Position numbers and translations under genes: made by a program
Notes under the pieces: model-generated
The model's input: the letters and a program-made list of their open reading frames with translations, nothing else
What the model was told of the DNA's origin: nothing
Databases searched by the model: none
DNA from: Pseudomonas azotoformans
GTDB taxonomy: Bacteria; Pseudomonadota; Gammaproteobacteria; Pseudomonadales; Pseudomonadaceae
Assembly (NCBI RefSeq): GCF_900103345.1
Contig: NZ_LT629702.1
Location: 6,363,501-6,427,500 of the forward strand
Direction of reading: 5' to 3'
DNA length: 64,000 nucleotides
In this document: one piece after another, positions 44,051-53,528 of the stretch
Numbering within the stretch: the first letter of the stretch is position 1
Layout of the letters: each line of letters starts with the position of its first letter

Positions 44051-45354
44051 CATGCGGCTCCCTGCATCACCTGGCCACGGGTGTTGGCGCGACGATACAG
44101 CGCCAGGGTCGAGCACAACGCGCACAGGGCGGCGAACATCATCCAGTAGGCCGGCGAGGCTTTGTCTTCGGTGATGTGGATGAACCAGGTGGAGATCGCC
44201 GGCGTGAAACCGCCGAAGATCGCGGTTGCCAGGCTATAGGCCAGGGAGAAGCCCGCCACGCGCACTTCCACCGGCATGATTTCGGTGAGGGCCGGGATCA
44301 TGGCGCCGTTGTACATGCCGTAGAGGAAGGAGAACCACAGCAGGGTTTCCAGCATATGGGCGAAGCTCGGTGCGTTCACCACGTAGGACAGTGCTGGGTA
44401 GGCTGTGAGAACCGTCATTGCGGTCATGGCGATCAGCACCGGCTTGCGGCCGAAACGGTCGCTCAACGTGCCGCCGATCGGCAGCCAGACAAAGTTCGAC
44501 ACGGCCACCAGCAAGGTCACCAGCAACGCATCGGACGTGCTCAGTTGCAGCACGGTCTTGCCGAAGGTCGGCGCGTACACGGTGATCAGGTAGAACGCGG
44601 TGGTGGTCATGGCCACCATCAGCATGCCGCCGATGACCACGGTCCAGTTTTTCACCAGGGTCGCCATCACTTCGCGCATGGTCGGGCGATGTTTGCGGTT
44701 GGCGAATTCTTCGGTTTCCTGCAGGTTGCGACGCAGCACGAAGATAAACGGGATGATCACGCAGCCGATGGCGAACGGAATGCGCCAGCCCCAGTCGGCA
44801 ACCACCGACGGTTCCATCCACACGTTCAGGCCGTAGCCCAGCGCGGCGGCGACCACGATGGAGATCTGCTGGCTGCCCGATTGCCAGCTGGTGTAGAAGC
44901 CCTTGCGGCCTGGGGTGGCCATCTCGGACAGGTACACCGACACACCGCCCAGTTCAGCACCGGCCGAGAAGCCTTGCAGCAGGCGGCCCAGCAGCACCAG
45001 CAGGGGGGCCCACAAGCCAATGGTGTGATAACCGGGCACCAGCACGATCAGCAGCGTGCCGCTGGCCATGATCGACAAGGTCACGATCAGGCCTTTGCGG
45101 CGACCGACGTCATCGATATAGGCACCCAGGATGATCGCGCCCAACGGACGCATCAGGAAACCTGCGCCGAACACGGCGAAGGTCATCATTAATGACGCAA
45201 ACTCATTAGCGGCAGGGAAGAACGCGGCAGCGATGTAGGTGGCGTAGAAGCCGAACAGAAAGAAGTCGAACTGTTCGAGGAAGTTGCCCGAAGTAACGCG
45301 GAATACCGCACCCACTTTCGAGCGGGCAGAGTCGGGTCGGGTAGGGCTAGTCAT
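44050..45354 (-). CDS. MHS-family MFS symporter (citrate/tricarballylate type)
   Basis: 434 residues with 12 helices. The start '[20 protein letters not shown]' and '[20 protein letters not shown]' are hallmarks of the metabolite:H+ symporter family, close to citrate carriers such as CitA and TcuC. It is the first gene of a two-gene operon with the ModA-like protein. The likely role is uptake of cis-aconitate, citrate or tricarballylate after periplasmic processing. Confidence 0.87.
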   Translation of the reverse strand: MTSPTRPDSARSKVGAVFRVTSGNFLEQFDFFLFGFYATYIAAAFFPAANEFASLMMTFAVFGAGFLMRPLGAIILGAYIDDVGRRKGLIVTLSIMASGTLLIVLVPGYHTIGLWAPLLVLLGRLLQGFSAGAELGGVSVYLSEMATPGRKGFYTSWQSGSQQISIVVAAALGYGLNVWMEPSVVADWGWRIPFAIGCVIIPFIFVLRRNLQETEEFANRKHRPTMREVMATLVKNWTVVIGGMLMVAMTTTAFYLITVYAPTFGKTVLQLSTSDALLVTLLVAVSNFVWLPIGGTLSDRFGRKPVLIAMTAMTVLTAYPALSYVVNAPSFAHMLETLLWFSFLYGMYNGAMIPALTEIMPVEVRVAGFSLAYSLATAIFGGFTPAISTWFIHITEDKASPAYWMMFAALCALCSTLALYRRANTRGQVMQGAA

Positions 45355-45372
45355 GGTTTTGTGTCTCCAGCG

Positions 45373-45380
45373 TTCTTTTT
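45373..45380 (-). promoter_or_regulatory. Possible Crc/Hfq motif in the symporter leader
   Basis: The coding strand reads AAAAAGAA (AAnAAnAA) about 20 bases before the ATG, upstream of CTGGAG. Lower confidence than the sites at tctC, opdH and the decarboxylase gene. Confidence 0.35.
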
Positions 45381-45550
45381 AAAGTGCTTGTTTCGCTTAA
45401 GACCTCGAATAGTGGCTGACACATTTAGAAATGATAAGTGACAAATTTGGATAGATTGATGTGTTTTGGCTATCAATCGGTAATGCGGTCGGAAATACAT
45501 TCGCTGTCTATGCTGAAGATGTGACCAATTCTTACGGATGGGAGGTGGCA

Positions 45551-45694
45551 ATGACTGATCAACAGAAACGGCGGGATGAGCCGGAACGTGAGCAGCCCCG
45601 GCGGCATGAGGAAGAAAAACCGCAGACCTGGAAACATCCCGATGATGGGACGGAGCTTTCCGAGCGGGATCAGGAGCGCCCGCTGAAACCCTGA
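45551..45694 (+). CDS. Small highly charged protein (47 residues)
   Basis: A GGAGGTGGCA ribosome site directly precedes the ATG. The product (MTDQQKRRDEPEREQPRRHE...) is very rich in Glu, Arg, Lys and Pro, has no Cys and no membrane segment, and is predicted disordered. The frame extends upstream to 45461, but the ribosome site favours 45551. I do not recognise it. It lies alone between the symporter gene and a REP doublet. Confidence 0.6.
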   Translation: MTDQQKRRDEPEREQPRRHEEEKPQTWKHPDDGTELSERDQERPLKP

Positions 45695-45713
45695 TATCAG
45701 GTTAAATGCGGTC

Positions 45714-45810
45714 CAAATGTGGGAGTGGGCTTGCTCGCGAAGACGGAGTGTCAGTCAACAATGCTGTGACTGATCAACCGCTTTCGCGAGCAAGCCCGCT
45801 CCCACATTTA
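45714..45810. repeat. REP doublet, GTGGGAGTGGGCTTGCTCGCGA type
   Basis: Inverted copies AAATGTGGGAGTGGGCTTGC and GCAAGCCCGCTCCCACATTT, with TCGCGA at the inner ends, are separated by about 50 bases. It lies in the gap before the GntR gene. Confidence 0.9.
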
Positions 45811-45902
45811 TCTGTGCACTCTCATAAATGGGAAACTATTTGACATATTTGATTTGTGATCACATATTGAGGCCATAAGAACGACAACACAGGTTTTGCC
45901 TC

Positions 45903-46625
45903 ATGACAGATGGTCCGCTCCTCCTGCCTACCCTGCGCCAGGTGTCCCGCGATACCTTGCAAGACCAGGTCTACCGCCAGATCCGCGAAGCGCTGATGAG
46001 TGGCCGTTTCCAGCCTGGCCAGAAACTCACCATCCGCGGCCTCGCCGAAGCCCTTGGTTCCAGCCCGATGCCGGTGCGTGAAGCCCTGCAACGCCTCAGC
46101 GCCGAAAACGCCTTTGAAGTCACCGAGACCTCCCGTCTGCGCGTACGCCTGATGACGGTCGAACGCCTGCGTGAAATCCGTGATGCACGGGTCGCCCTCG
46201 AAGGCTTGCTGGCGGAAAAAGCCGTACTGCGCCTGCAAAAGGCTGACCTCGACGAAATCACCGACCTGTGCCAGCAGATGCAACACGCCGCCGACGAAGT
46301 CGATGTGTCGCGCTACCTGTGGACCAACTTTGCGTTTCACCGGCGCATCTACGCGGTGGCCCAGGCCGAGTTGACCATGGCTGCCGTGGAAAACTTCTGG
46401 CTGCACATGGGCCCGTGCTTTGCGCTGGTCGCCCCGGATAAAGCTCACCTGCAACGTTCGATGGAGGCGCATACGCGCATCGTCGAAGCCCTGGCGGCCG
46501 GCGATGGCGCCGGCGCCCGCGCGGCGGTGACCGACGACATCATGCAGGCCGCCGATTCCCTGGCGCGCCTGCTCGTCAAGAACGACCGTTCGCGGTCGTC
46601 TGCTTCAGGAGGTAAACGTGCATGA
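45903..46625 (+). CDS. GntR-family regulator (FCD subfamily)
   Basis: 240 residues. The N-terminal winged helix 'VYRQIREALMSGRFQPGQKL' and 'TIRGLAEALGSSPMPVREAL' is followed by a helical FCD ligand domain with metal-type His ('FAFHRRIYAVAQ'). The stop overlaps the SDR start by ATGA, so the regulator is the first gene of the catabolic operon. It is expected to repress the operon until an acidic substrate binds. Confidence 0.9.
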   Translation: MTDGPLLLPTLRQVSRDTLQDQVYRQIREALMSGRFQPGQKLTIRGLAEALGSSPMPVREALQRLSAENAFEVTETSRLRVRLMTVERLREIRDARVALEGLLAEKAVLRLQKADLDEITDLCQQMQHAADEVDVSRYLWTNFAFHRRIYAVAQAELTMAAVENFWLHMGPCFALVAPDKAHLQRSMEAHTRIVEALAAGDGAGARAAVTDDIMQAADSLARLLVKNDRSRSSASGGKRA

Positions 46626-47410
46626 GTGTCCTACAGCGGCTGCAGCCCTATCCTGGGTTACGTGTGTTGATTTCCGGCGGGGCTGCCGGCATTGGTGAAG
46701 TGCTGGCGGCGGCGTATCTGGAGGCCGGTGCCCAGGTGCATGTGTGTGATGTGAGCGAGTCGGCCCTGGCTGCGTTTCGCGACAAGTACCCAGGCAGCAT
46801 TGCCACTCGCGCCGACGTCAGCGATGCCGCGCAGATCGAGGCGGTGTTCAAGGTGCAGCGCGAGCATTTCGGCGGGCTGGATGTGCTGGTCAACAACGCC
46901 GGGATCGCCGGGCCTACCGGCGGTATCGATGCGATCAGCGATGCCGAGTGGCAAGCCACCATCAACATCAATCTCACCGCGCAATACCGCTTTGCCCACC
47001 ACGCGGTGCCGATGCTCAAGGCCTCGTCCCACGGCCACCTGTTGCATATCGCCTCGGTGGCGGGGCGCTTGGGCTACGCGTGGCGCACGCCGTATGCGGC
47101 GACCAAATGGGCGATTGTCGGCCTGATGAAATCCCTGGCCTCGGAGCTGGGCGAGAGCGATATCCGCGTCAACGCCTTGCTGCCCGGCATCGTCGAAGGC
47201 CCGCGCATGGACGGCGTGATCCGCGCCCGTGCCGAACAGGTCGGCGTGCCCGAAACCGAGATGCGCCAGGAATACCTCAACAAGATCTCCCTCAAGCGCA
47301 TGGTCACCGCCGAAGACGTGGCAGCCATGGCCTTGTTCCTCTGTTCGCCCGCCGCACGCAACGTGACCGGCCAGGCGATCAGCGTCGACGGTAACGTCGA
47401 GTACCTGTAA
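46622..47410 (+). CDS. Short-chain dehydrogenase/reductase
   Basis: 262 residues. The cofactor motif is 'LISGGAAGIGEVLAAAYLEA' (a variant of TGxxxGIG starting with Ser), then 'VNNAGIAGPTGG', and the catalytic pair in 'TPYAATKWAIVGL'. 'VCDVSE' after the second strand has an Asp, suggesting NAD preference. Likely oxidises a hydroxyl of a sugar acid or hydroxy acid to a keto group, producing substrate for the BKACE enzyme that follows. Substrate unknown. Confidence 0.87.
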   Translation: MSVLQRLQPYPGLRVLISGGAAGIGEVLAAAYLEAGAQVHVCDVSESALAAFRDKYPGSIATRADVSDAAQIEAVFKVQREHFGGLDVLVNNAGIAGPTGGIDAISDAEWQATININLTAQYRFAHHAVPMLKASSHGHLLHIASVAGRLGYAWRTPYAATKWAIVGLMKSLASELGESDIRVNALLPGIVEGPRMDGVIRARAEQVGVPETEMRQEYLNKISLKRMVTAEDVAAMALFLCSPAARNVTGQAISVDGNVEYL

Positions 47411-47453
47411 GCCACGGAAGAACACATCGCGCAGCACCCAGGATTTTTTTCAT

Positions 47454-47461
47454 AAGAATAA
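47454..47461 (+). promoter_or_regulatory. Candidate Crc/Hfq motif before the BKACE gene
   Basis: AAGAATAA (AAnAAnAA) lies just upstream of GTCGGAGAG, the ribosome site of the BKACE gene. Confidence 0.45.
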
Positions 47462-47477
47462 AAGTCGGAGAGTCGTC

Positions 47478-48410
47478 ATGTCCAAAAATCGTCCTGTCAT
47501 CATTACCTGCGCCGTTACCGGTGCGATTCATACGCCGTCGATGTCGCCGCATCTGCCGATTACCGCGCAGGAAATTGCCGACGCCGCCATTGGTGCCGCC
47601 GAAGCCGGCGCCGCGATTGTCCACCTGCATGCCCGCGATCCCAACGATGGCCGCCCAAGCCAGGACCCGGCGCTGTTCGCCGAATTCCTGCCGCAGATCA
47701 AGGCCGCCAGCGATGTGGTGATCAACATCACCACCGGCGGCGCGCCGACCATGGGCGTGGAAGAACGCCTGCAACCGGTGATGCAGTTCAAGCCGGAACT
47801 GGCCTCGTTGAACATGGGCTCGATGAACTTCGGCCTTTACGAAATGCTCAACCGCTTCACCGACTTCAAGCACGACTGGGAGCGGCCGTACCTGGAGGAG
47901 AGTGACGACCGGATCTTCCGCAACACCTTCCGTGACATCACCCACATCCTTAATTCGTGCGCCGAGAACCGCACCCGTTTCGAGATCGAGTGCTACGACA
48001 TCGGCCATCTGTACACCGCTGCGCATTTCCTGGAGCGCGGCTTGCTCAAGCCGCCGTTGTTTATCCAGTCGGTGTTCGGCTTGCGCGGTGGCATCGGTGG
48101 GCACCCGGAAGACCTGGCGCACATGCGTCGCACCGCCGACCGCCTGTTTGGCGACGACTATGTGTGGTCGATCCTCGGCGCCGGGCGTGGGCAGATTCCG
48201 CTGGCGACCATGGGCCTGTCCATGGGCAGCAATGCGCGTGTCGGTCTGGAGGATTCGCTGTGGGACGGCCCAGGCAAGTTGGCCGCGTCCAACGCCGACC
48301 AGGTGCGACGCATCCGTACGGTGATCGAAGCCCTCGGGCATCGGGTCGCCACGCCGGATGAAGCGCGGGAAATCCTCGGGCTCAAGGGGCGCGACCAGGT
48401 CAATTTTTAA
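47478..48410 (+). CDS. Beta-keto acid cleavage enzyme (BKACE, DUF849 family)
   Basis: 310 residues. The zinc ligands lie in 'AAIVHLHARDPNDGRPS' (His-Leu-His), with 'NITTGGAPTMGVEERLQP' and 'LNMGSMNFG' typical of the family. BKACEs transfer an acetyl group from a beta-keto acid to a CoA ester, releasing acetoacetate and a new acyl-CoA. Known members act on 3-keto-5-aminohexanoate or dehydrocarnitine, among others. The SDR upstream could supply the keto acid. No carnitine dehydrogenase or CoA transferase is nearby, so the substrate stays open. Confidence 0.88.
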   Translation: MSKNRPVIITCAVTGAIHTPSMSPHLPITAQEIADAAIGAAEAGAAIVHLHARDPNDGRPSQDPALFAEFLPQIKAASDVVINITTGGAPTMGVEERLQPVMQFKPELASLNMGSMNFGLYEMLNRFTDFKHDWERPYLEESDDRIFRNTFRDITHILNSCAENRTRFEIECYDIGHLYTAAHFLERGLLKPPLFIQSVFGLRGGIGGHPEDLAHMRRTADRLFGDDYVWSILGAGRGQIPLATMGLSMGSNARVGLEDSLWDGPGKLAASNADQVRRIRTVIEALGHRVATPDEAREILGLKGRDQVNF

Positions 48411-48452
48411 TCCGAAAAACCGCCGCGTCACGGCGCGGCCTGCATCCCGCAC

Positions 48453-48463
48453 AACAACAATAA
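48453..48463 (+). promoter_or_regulatory. Candidate Crc/Hfq motif before the SMP-30 gene
   Basis: AACAACAATAA, an extended AAnAAnAAnAA, abuts the AGGGG ribosome site of the SMP-30/gluconolactonase-like gene. One of the strongest such matches in the window. Confidence 0.55.
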
Positions 48464-48475
48464 GGGGATCACACC

Positions 48476-49354
48476 ATGCGTATCGAAGTGCTTGTCGACG
48501 TCAAGACCACCCTGGGCGAAGGCCCGGTGTGGGACGTCGAGCAACAACGCTTGTATTGGATCGACAGCGCCGACGGCCGCATCCTGCGCTGCACCGACGA
48601 TGGCCGCGAACTGCGCGCCTGGGAGGTCGGCCAGAAAATCGGCTCCATGGCCCTGCGCGATAACGGTGAGTCGGCCATCGTCGCCCTGCAAAACGGCGTG
48701 CACACCGTCGACCTCAATAGCGGTGAGCTCAACCTGGTCATGGACCCGGAACCGCACCTGCCGGATAACCGCCTCAACGACGGCAAGGTCGACCGCCAGG
48801 GCCGCTTTATCTTCGGCTCCATGGACACCCAGGAAGACAACGCCAGCGCCAAGCTTTACCGCCTGGACGCCGACCTGAGCCTGCACACCCTGGACGAAGG
48901 CATCATCGTGTCCAACGGCCCGTGCTGGAGCCCGTCGGGCGAAACCTTCTATTTCTGCGACACCTGGTCCGGCGAGATCTGGGCCTACGACTATGACCTG
49001 GCCACCGGCAATGTGAGCAACCGTCGCACCTTCGCCAAGGTCGACACCTCGGGCGGTGGCGCTGCCGACGGTTGCACCGTGGATGCCGAGGGCTGCCTGT
49101 GGCAAGCCTTGGTCTACGCCGGAAAACTGGTGCGCTACACCCCCGACGGCCACGTCGACCGCATCATCCAGATGCCGGTGAAGAAGGTCACCAGCCTGAC
49201 CTTTGGCGGGCCGAATCTGGACACCCTGTTTGTGACTTCCATGGCCAAGCCGCCGCTGCCGCGTTTTCCGGCGGACGGCCAGCAGCGTGGAGCGCTGTTC
49301 GCCATTACCGGGTTGGGCGTGCAAGGAATAGCCGAGCGACGGTTCGCCAGCTAG
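48476..49354 (+). CDS. SMP-30/gluconolactonase-family lactonase
   Basis: 292 residues. Family metal-site residues appear in 'TTLGEGPVWDVEQQRLYWID' (Glu), 'PDNRLNDGKVDRQGRFIFGS' (Asn) and 'GAADGCTVDAEGCLWQA' (Asp). Such enzymes open sugar-acid or related lactones. Its place between BKACE and transporter genes suggests the imported compound is, or passes through, a lactone. Confidence 0.88.
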   Translation: MRIEVLVDVKTTLGEGPVWDVEQQRLYWIDSADGRILRCTDDGRELRAWEVGQKIGSMALRDNGESAIVALQNGVHTVDLNSGELNLVMDPEPHLPDNRLNDGKVDRQGRFIFGSMDTQEDNASAKLYRLDADLSLHTLDEGIIVSNGPCWSPSGETFYFCDTWSGEIWAYDYDLATGNVSNRRTFAKVDTSGGGAADGCTVDAEGCLWQALVYAGKLVRYTPDGHVDRIIQMPVKKVTSLTFGGPNLDTLFVTSMAKPPLPRFPADGQQRGALFAITGLGVQGIAERRFAS

Positions 49355-49427
49355 CGCGTGTGTGTGACAAGGCATATTCCTTCGCAACCTTGTGTCAGTG
49401 CGCGCCCTCGCGCGCCTGGAGAGGCCC

Positions 49428-50750
49428 ATGGCAACTATCAAAAAAGCGTCGCTGCGCAGCATTCACCGGCATTCCTGGGTGTCGCTGCTGGTCTGTTGGA
49501 TGATCTGGATTCTCAACGCCTACGACCGTGAGATCGTGTTGCGCCTGGGGCCGACCATCTCCAAGCATTTCGATTTATCCGCCGACCAATGGGGCACCGT
49601 GGCCACGGTGGTCATGCTGGCCCTGGCGCTGCTGGATATCCCCGGCTCCATGTGGAGCGACCGCTACGGCGGCGGCTGGAAACGTGCGCGCTTCCAGGTG
49701 CCGCTGGTGCTGGGCTACACGGCGATCTCGTTTCTGTCCGGCTTCAAGGCCCTGAGCGGCAACCTCGCCACCTTCATTGCCCTGCGCGTTGGGGTCAACC
49801 TCGGCGCCGGTTGGGGTGAGCCGGTGGGCGTCAGCAACACCGCCGAATGGTGGCCGGTGGAGCGTCGCGGTTTTGCCCTGGGCGCGCACCACACGGGTTA
49901 CCCGATTGGCGCGATGCTCAGCGGTATCGTCGCGAGTTTTGTCATCACCGTATTTGGTGAAGAAAACTGGCGCTATGTGTTCTTCTTCGCGTTCGTGGTG
50001 GCGCTGCCGCTGATGATTTTCTGGGCGCGTTATTCCTCCGCCGAACGCATCACTGCGTTGTACGTCGACATCGCCGCCAAGGGCATGACGCCGCCGGACA
50101 ACGCCCCGGCCAGTTCGGTGAAGGGCGAGGCCTGGCGCACCTTTGTCGCCACCTTGCGCAACCGCAATATCGCCCTCACGGCGGGCAATACGATGCTCAC
50201 CCAAGTGGTGTACATGGGCGTGAACATCGTGCTGCCAGCCTACCTCTACAACATCGCCGGGCTGTCGTTGGCCGAGTCGGCGGGGATGAGCGTGGTGTTC
50301 ACCCTCACCGGCATTCTCGGGCAACTGGTGTGGCCGTCGCTGTCGGACATCATCGGCCGGCGCACCACCCTGATCATCTGCGGGGTGTGGATGGCGGCGA
50401 GTGTCGGCGCGTTCTACTTCGCCAACACCCTGACGTTGATCATTGTCGTGCAACTGCTGTTCGGCCTGGTGGCCAACGCGGTGTGGCCGATCTACTACGC
50501 GGTGGCCTGCGACTCGGCCGAGCCGTCGGCGACGTCCACCGCCAACGGCATCATCACCACCGCGATGTTTATTGGCGGCGGCCTGGCGCCGGTGCTGATG
50601 GGCAGCCTGATTGCCATGGGCGGCGGCTGGACCACGCTGCACGGCTACACCGTGTGTTTCTTCGTGATGGCCGGCTGTGCCCTCGGCGGCGCGCTGCTGC
50701 AACTGTTTTCCCATCGCCCCCAGGCGTTGGCCCTGCAACTCGACTCCTAG
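49428..50750 (+). CDS. MFS transporter (first of two in catabolic cluster)
   Basis: 440 residues with 12 helices. The start 'SWVSLLVCWMIWILNAYDRE' and 'DIPGSMWSDRYGGGWKRARF' are MFS features. The ATG at 49428 follows CTGGAGAGGCCC. Probably imports the cluster's substrate. The two MFS proteins in this operon are not close relatives of each other. Confidence 0.85.
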   Translation: MATIKKASLRSIHRHSWVSLLVCWMIWILNAYDREIVLRLGPTISKHFDLSADQWGTVATVVMLALALLDIPGSMWSDRYGGGWKRARFQVPLVLGYTAISFLSGFKALSGNLATFIALRVGVNLGAGWGEPVGVSNTAEWWPVERRGFALGAHHTGYPIGAMLSGIVASFVITVFGEENWRYVFFFAFVVALPLMIFWARYSSAERITALYVDIAAKGMTPPDNAPASSVKGEAWRTFVATLRNRNIALTAGNTMLTQVVYMGVNIVLPAYLYNIAGLSLAESAGMSVVFTLTGILGQLVWPSLSDIIGRRTTLIICGVWMAASVGAFYFANTLTLIIVVQLLFGLVANAVWPIYYAVACDSAEPSATSTANGIITTAMFIGGGLAPVLMGSLIAMGGGWTTLHGYTVCFFVMAGCALGGALLQLFSHRPQALALQLDS

Positions 50751-50805
50751 AACAACACCGATGCGCCCCCCAGCCCGGCTGGCGGGGCGCCAAGAGGAAC
50801 TGCCG

Positions 50806-52122
50806 ATGACTACCGCCACCGCCGCCCGCACACCGCAGGCGTTGAACAAACTGATGTTCGTCAAGCTGATGCCCTTGCTGATCATCGCCTACATCCTGAG
50901 CTTCCTGGACCGCACCAACATCGCCCTGGCCAAGCATCACCTGGACGTCGACCTGGGCATTTCCGCTGCCGCCTACGGGCTGGGCGCGGGGCTGTTTTTC
51001 CTGACGTATGCGCTGTCGGAAATCCCCAGCAACCTGATCATGCACAAGGTCGGCGCGCGCTTCTGGATCGCGCGCATCATGGTGACCTGGGGCCTGATCT
51101 CGGCGGCCATGGCCTTTGTGCAGGGCGAAACCTCGTTCTACGTGTTGCGCCTGTTGCTGGGCATCGCCGAAGCGGGGCTGTTTCCCGGCGTCATGCTGTA
51201 CCTGACCTACTGGTTCAACCGTGAACAACGGGCGCGGGCCACCGGATACTTCCTGCTCGGCGTGTGCTTCGCCAACATCATCGGCGGTCCGGTGGGCGCG
51301 GCCTTGATGCGCATGGACGGCCTGCTCGGCTGGCACGGCTGGCAGTGGATGTTCCTGCTCGAAGGCCTGCCGGCTGTGGCGTTTGCCTGGGTGGTGTGGC
51401 ATAAGCTGCCGGACCGCCCGAGCAAGGCGCCGTGGCTGTCGGCCGGGGAAGCGCGCGGGATCGAACAGCGTCTCGCCCAGGAAAGCGAAGAAGGCGCAGG
51501 CGCGGGCGGTCACTCGCTGAAGAACTGGCTGACCCCGCAGATCCTGCTGGCGATCTTTGTGTACTTCTGCCATCAGATCACCATCTACACGGTGATATTT
51601 TTCCTGCCGAGCATCATCAGTAAATACGGTGAACTGAGCACCATGAGCGTCGGCCTGCTGACCTCGTTGCCGTGGATCGCGGCGGCACTCGGTGCGCTGC
51701 TGATTCCGCGTTTCGCCACCACGCCAGGGCGTTGCCGCCGCTTGCTGGTCACGGGCCTGTTGACCATGGCGTTGGGCCTGGGCATTGCGTCGGTGTCAGG
51801 GCCGGTGTTCAGCCTGCTCGGTTTTTGCCTGTCGGCGGTGATGTTCTTTGTGGTGCAGTCGATCATCTTTCTGTACCCGGCTTCGCGCCTCAAGGGCGTT
51901 GCGCTGGCGGGCGGGCTCGGGTTCGTCAACGCCTGCGGGCTGTTGGGCGGGTTTGTCGGGCCGTCGGTGATGGGCGTGATCGAGCAAAGTACCGGCAATG
52001 CAATGAATGGTTTGAAAGTCATTGCGTTGGTGCTGGTGGTCGCGGCCGTGGCAGCCCTGCGCTTGCGCATGGGGCATGAGCCTGAACGCGGTGCACAGGC
52101 CAGCGAAGCGTCCTACACGTAG
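50806..52122 (+). CDS. MFS transporter, anion:cation symporter (ACS) type
   Basis: 438 residues. 'IAYILSFLDRTNIALAKHHL' and 'YALSEIPSNLIMHKVGARFW' are hallmarks of the ACS family of sugar-acid and organic-acid symporters (GudP, ExuT, phthalate carriers). AGAGGAACTGCCG precedes the ATG. A sugar-acid or aromatic-acid substrate fits the adjacent lactonase. Confidence 0.88.
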   Translation: MTTATAARTPQALNKLMFVKLMPLLIIAYILSFLDRTNIALAKHHLDVDLGISAAAYGLGAGLFFLTYALSEIPSNLIMHKVGARFWIARIMVTWGLISAAMAFVQGETSFYVLRLLLGIAEAGLFPGVMLYLTYWFNREQRARATGYFLLGVCFANIIGGPVGAALMRMDGLLGWHGWQWMFLLEGLPAVAFAWVVWHKLPDRPSKAPWLSAGEARGIEQRLAQESEEGAGAGGHSLKNWLTPQILLAIFVYFCHQITIYTVIFFLPSIISKYGELSTMSVGLLTSLPWIAAALGALLIPRFATTPGRCRRLLVTGLLTMALGLGIASVSGPVFSLLGFCLSAVMFFVVQSIIFLYPASRLKGVALAGGLGFVNACGLLGGFVGPSVMGVIEQSTGNAMNGLKVIALVLVVAAVAALRLRMGHEPERGAQASEASYT

Positions 52123-52179
52123 ACGCCGGCAACGGGCCTTTCTAAACTGCGGCTTGTCTTGGGGAAAGGGCAGGCGCCG

Positions 52180-53103
52180 ATGAATCGCAATGAACTACGC
52201 AAAGCCGACATCAACCTGATGGTGGTGTTCGAGGCGCTGATGCTGGAGCGCAACGTGACGCGGGTGGCGGAGAAGCTGTTTCTCGGCCAGCCGACCATCA
52301 GCTCGGCCCTCAATCGTTTGCGTACCTTGTTCAACGACCCGTTGTTCATCCGCGTCGGCCACCGTATGGAGCCCACCGCGCGGGCCGAGGAGATCATCCA
52401 GCACCTGTCGCCGGCGCTGGATTCGCTGTCCTCGGCCTTGAGCCTGACCCACGATTTCGACCCGTCCATCAGCACCATGACCTTTCGTATCGGGCTCTCC
52501 GATGACGTGGAGTTCGGCCTGTTGCCGCCGTTGCTGCGCGCCTTGCGCCAGGAAGCGCCGCAGGTGGTGTTTGTGGTGCAGCATGTGGACTACTGGCGCA
52601 TTCCCGACCTGCTGGCGTCCGGCGACATCACCGTCGGCATCACCCAGACCCGTGGCCTGCCGGCGAACGCCAAGCGCAAGCTGCTACGCCATATCCGCCC
52701 GCGCATCCTGCGTGCCGATGTCTCGGAAACGCCGCTGACCCTCGATGAATATTGCTCACGGCCCCATGTGCTGGTGTCCCACACCGCCAACGTGTCCGGG
52801 TTTGCCGATGAGTGGCTGGCGGAGATCGGCCGTAAACGTCATGTGGTGCTGTCGGTGCCTCAGTACAGCGCACTGCCGGCCTTGCTCGCCGGTACCGACC
52901 TGATCGCCAGCCTGCCGGACTACACCGCCGAGGCTATGGCGGTGTCGGGCCACCTGTTCTGTGAGCCGTTCCCGTTCGAAACACCAACCCTGGATTTGTC
53001 GATGGTCTGGCTCAGCCACGTGGACACCGACCCGGCTGAGCGCTGGGTACGTTCGCGGCTCGAAGCGTTTATGAGTGACAGAGGGCTGGCCAGCAAAGCC
53101 TGA
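52180..53103 (+). CDS. LysR-family transcriptional regulator (NodD-like)
   Basis: 307 residues. The N-terminus 'LRKADINLMVVFEALMLERN' and 'VAEKLFLGQPTISSALNRLR' match the NodD/NahR-like LysR subgroup. GGGGAAAGGG precedes the ATG at 52180. It follows the second MFS gene in the same direction and may be a second regulator of the cluster. Confidence 0.87.
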   Translation: MNRNELRKADINLMVVFEALMLERNVTRVAEKLFLGQPTISSALNRLRTLFNDPLFIRVGHRMEPTARAEEIIQHLSPALDSLSSALSLTHDFDPSISTMTFRIGLSDDVEFGLLPPLLRALRQEAPQVVFVVQHVDYWRIPDLLASGDITVGITQTRGLPANAKRKLLRHIRPRILRADVSETPLTLDEYCSRPHVLVSHTANVSGFADEWLAEIGRKRHVVLSVPQYSALPALLAGTDLIASLPDYTAEAMAVSGHLFCEPFPFETPTLDLSMVWLSHVDTDPAERWVRSRLEAFMSDRGLASKA

Positions 53104-53158
53104 GGCTTTTATCCGTGGTATATCTAGGAATCTTCCTACCCAAGACTCGGAGCCATCC

Positions 53159-53521
53159 ATGCCACACCTGCACCTGGAATACACCGCCAACCTGACAGGC
53201 CTCGCTGTCGAGAAGACCCTGCTGCGGCTCAACAACGTGCTGATGGTGTCCGGGCAGTTCGGTTCCGAGTTCGATATCAAAAGCCGTGCGGTCAAGGTCG
53301 AGACGTTCCAGGTTGGCACCTCCCTCGACCCGCGTGGGTTTATCGCGGTGAAGCTGTCGCTGCTCAGCGGGCGCTCACCGCAGGTCAAGAAGCAGCTGTC
53401 GGAAAGCCTGCTGGCAGCCTTGCAGGATCTGGGTGACTGGCCGGAAGGTATCCAGGTTCAACTCAGCGTCCTACTGGTAGACATGGATCGCGACTGCTAC
53501 AGCAAAGTCGCCATCGGCTGA
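53159..53521 (+). CDS. 5-carboxymethyl-2-hydroxymuconate isomerase-like tautomerase
   Basis: 120 residues. The start 'MPHLHLEYTANL' leaves Pro-1 as the catalytic base after Met removal, as in the CHMI (HpaF) family. 'FQVGTSLDPRGFIAVKLSLL' matches the family core. CHMI acts in homoprotocatechuate meta-cleavage, but no other hpa gene is visible here, so it may be an isolated paralogue. The chosen ATG follows CGGAGCCATCC. Confidence 0.82.
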   Translation: MPHLHLEYTANLTGLAVEKTLLRLNNVLMVSGQFGSEFDIKSRAVKVETFQVGTSLDPRGFIAVKLSLLSGRSPQVKKQLSESLLAALQDLGDWPEGIQVQLSVLLVDMDRDCYSKVAIG

Positions 53522-53528
53522 CCCAACC

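Noticed and set aside
49575..50885. A 436-codon frame antisense to the first MFS gene
   Set aside because: Composition is Arg/His/Gln-rich with no domain; the sense strand encodes a 12-helix transporter.
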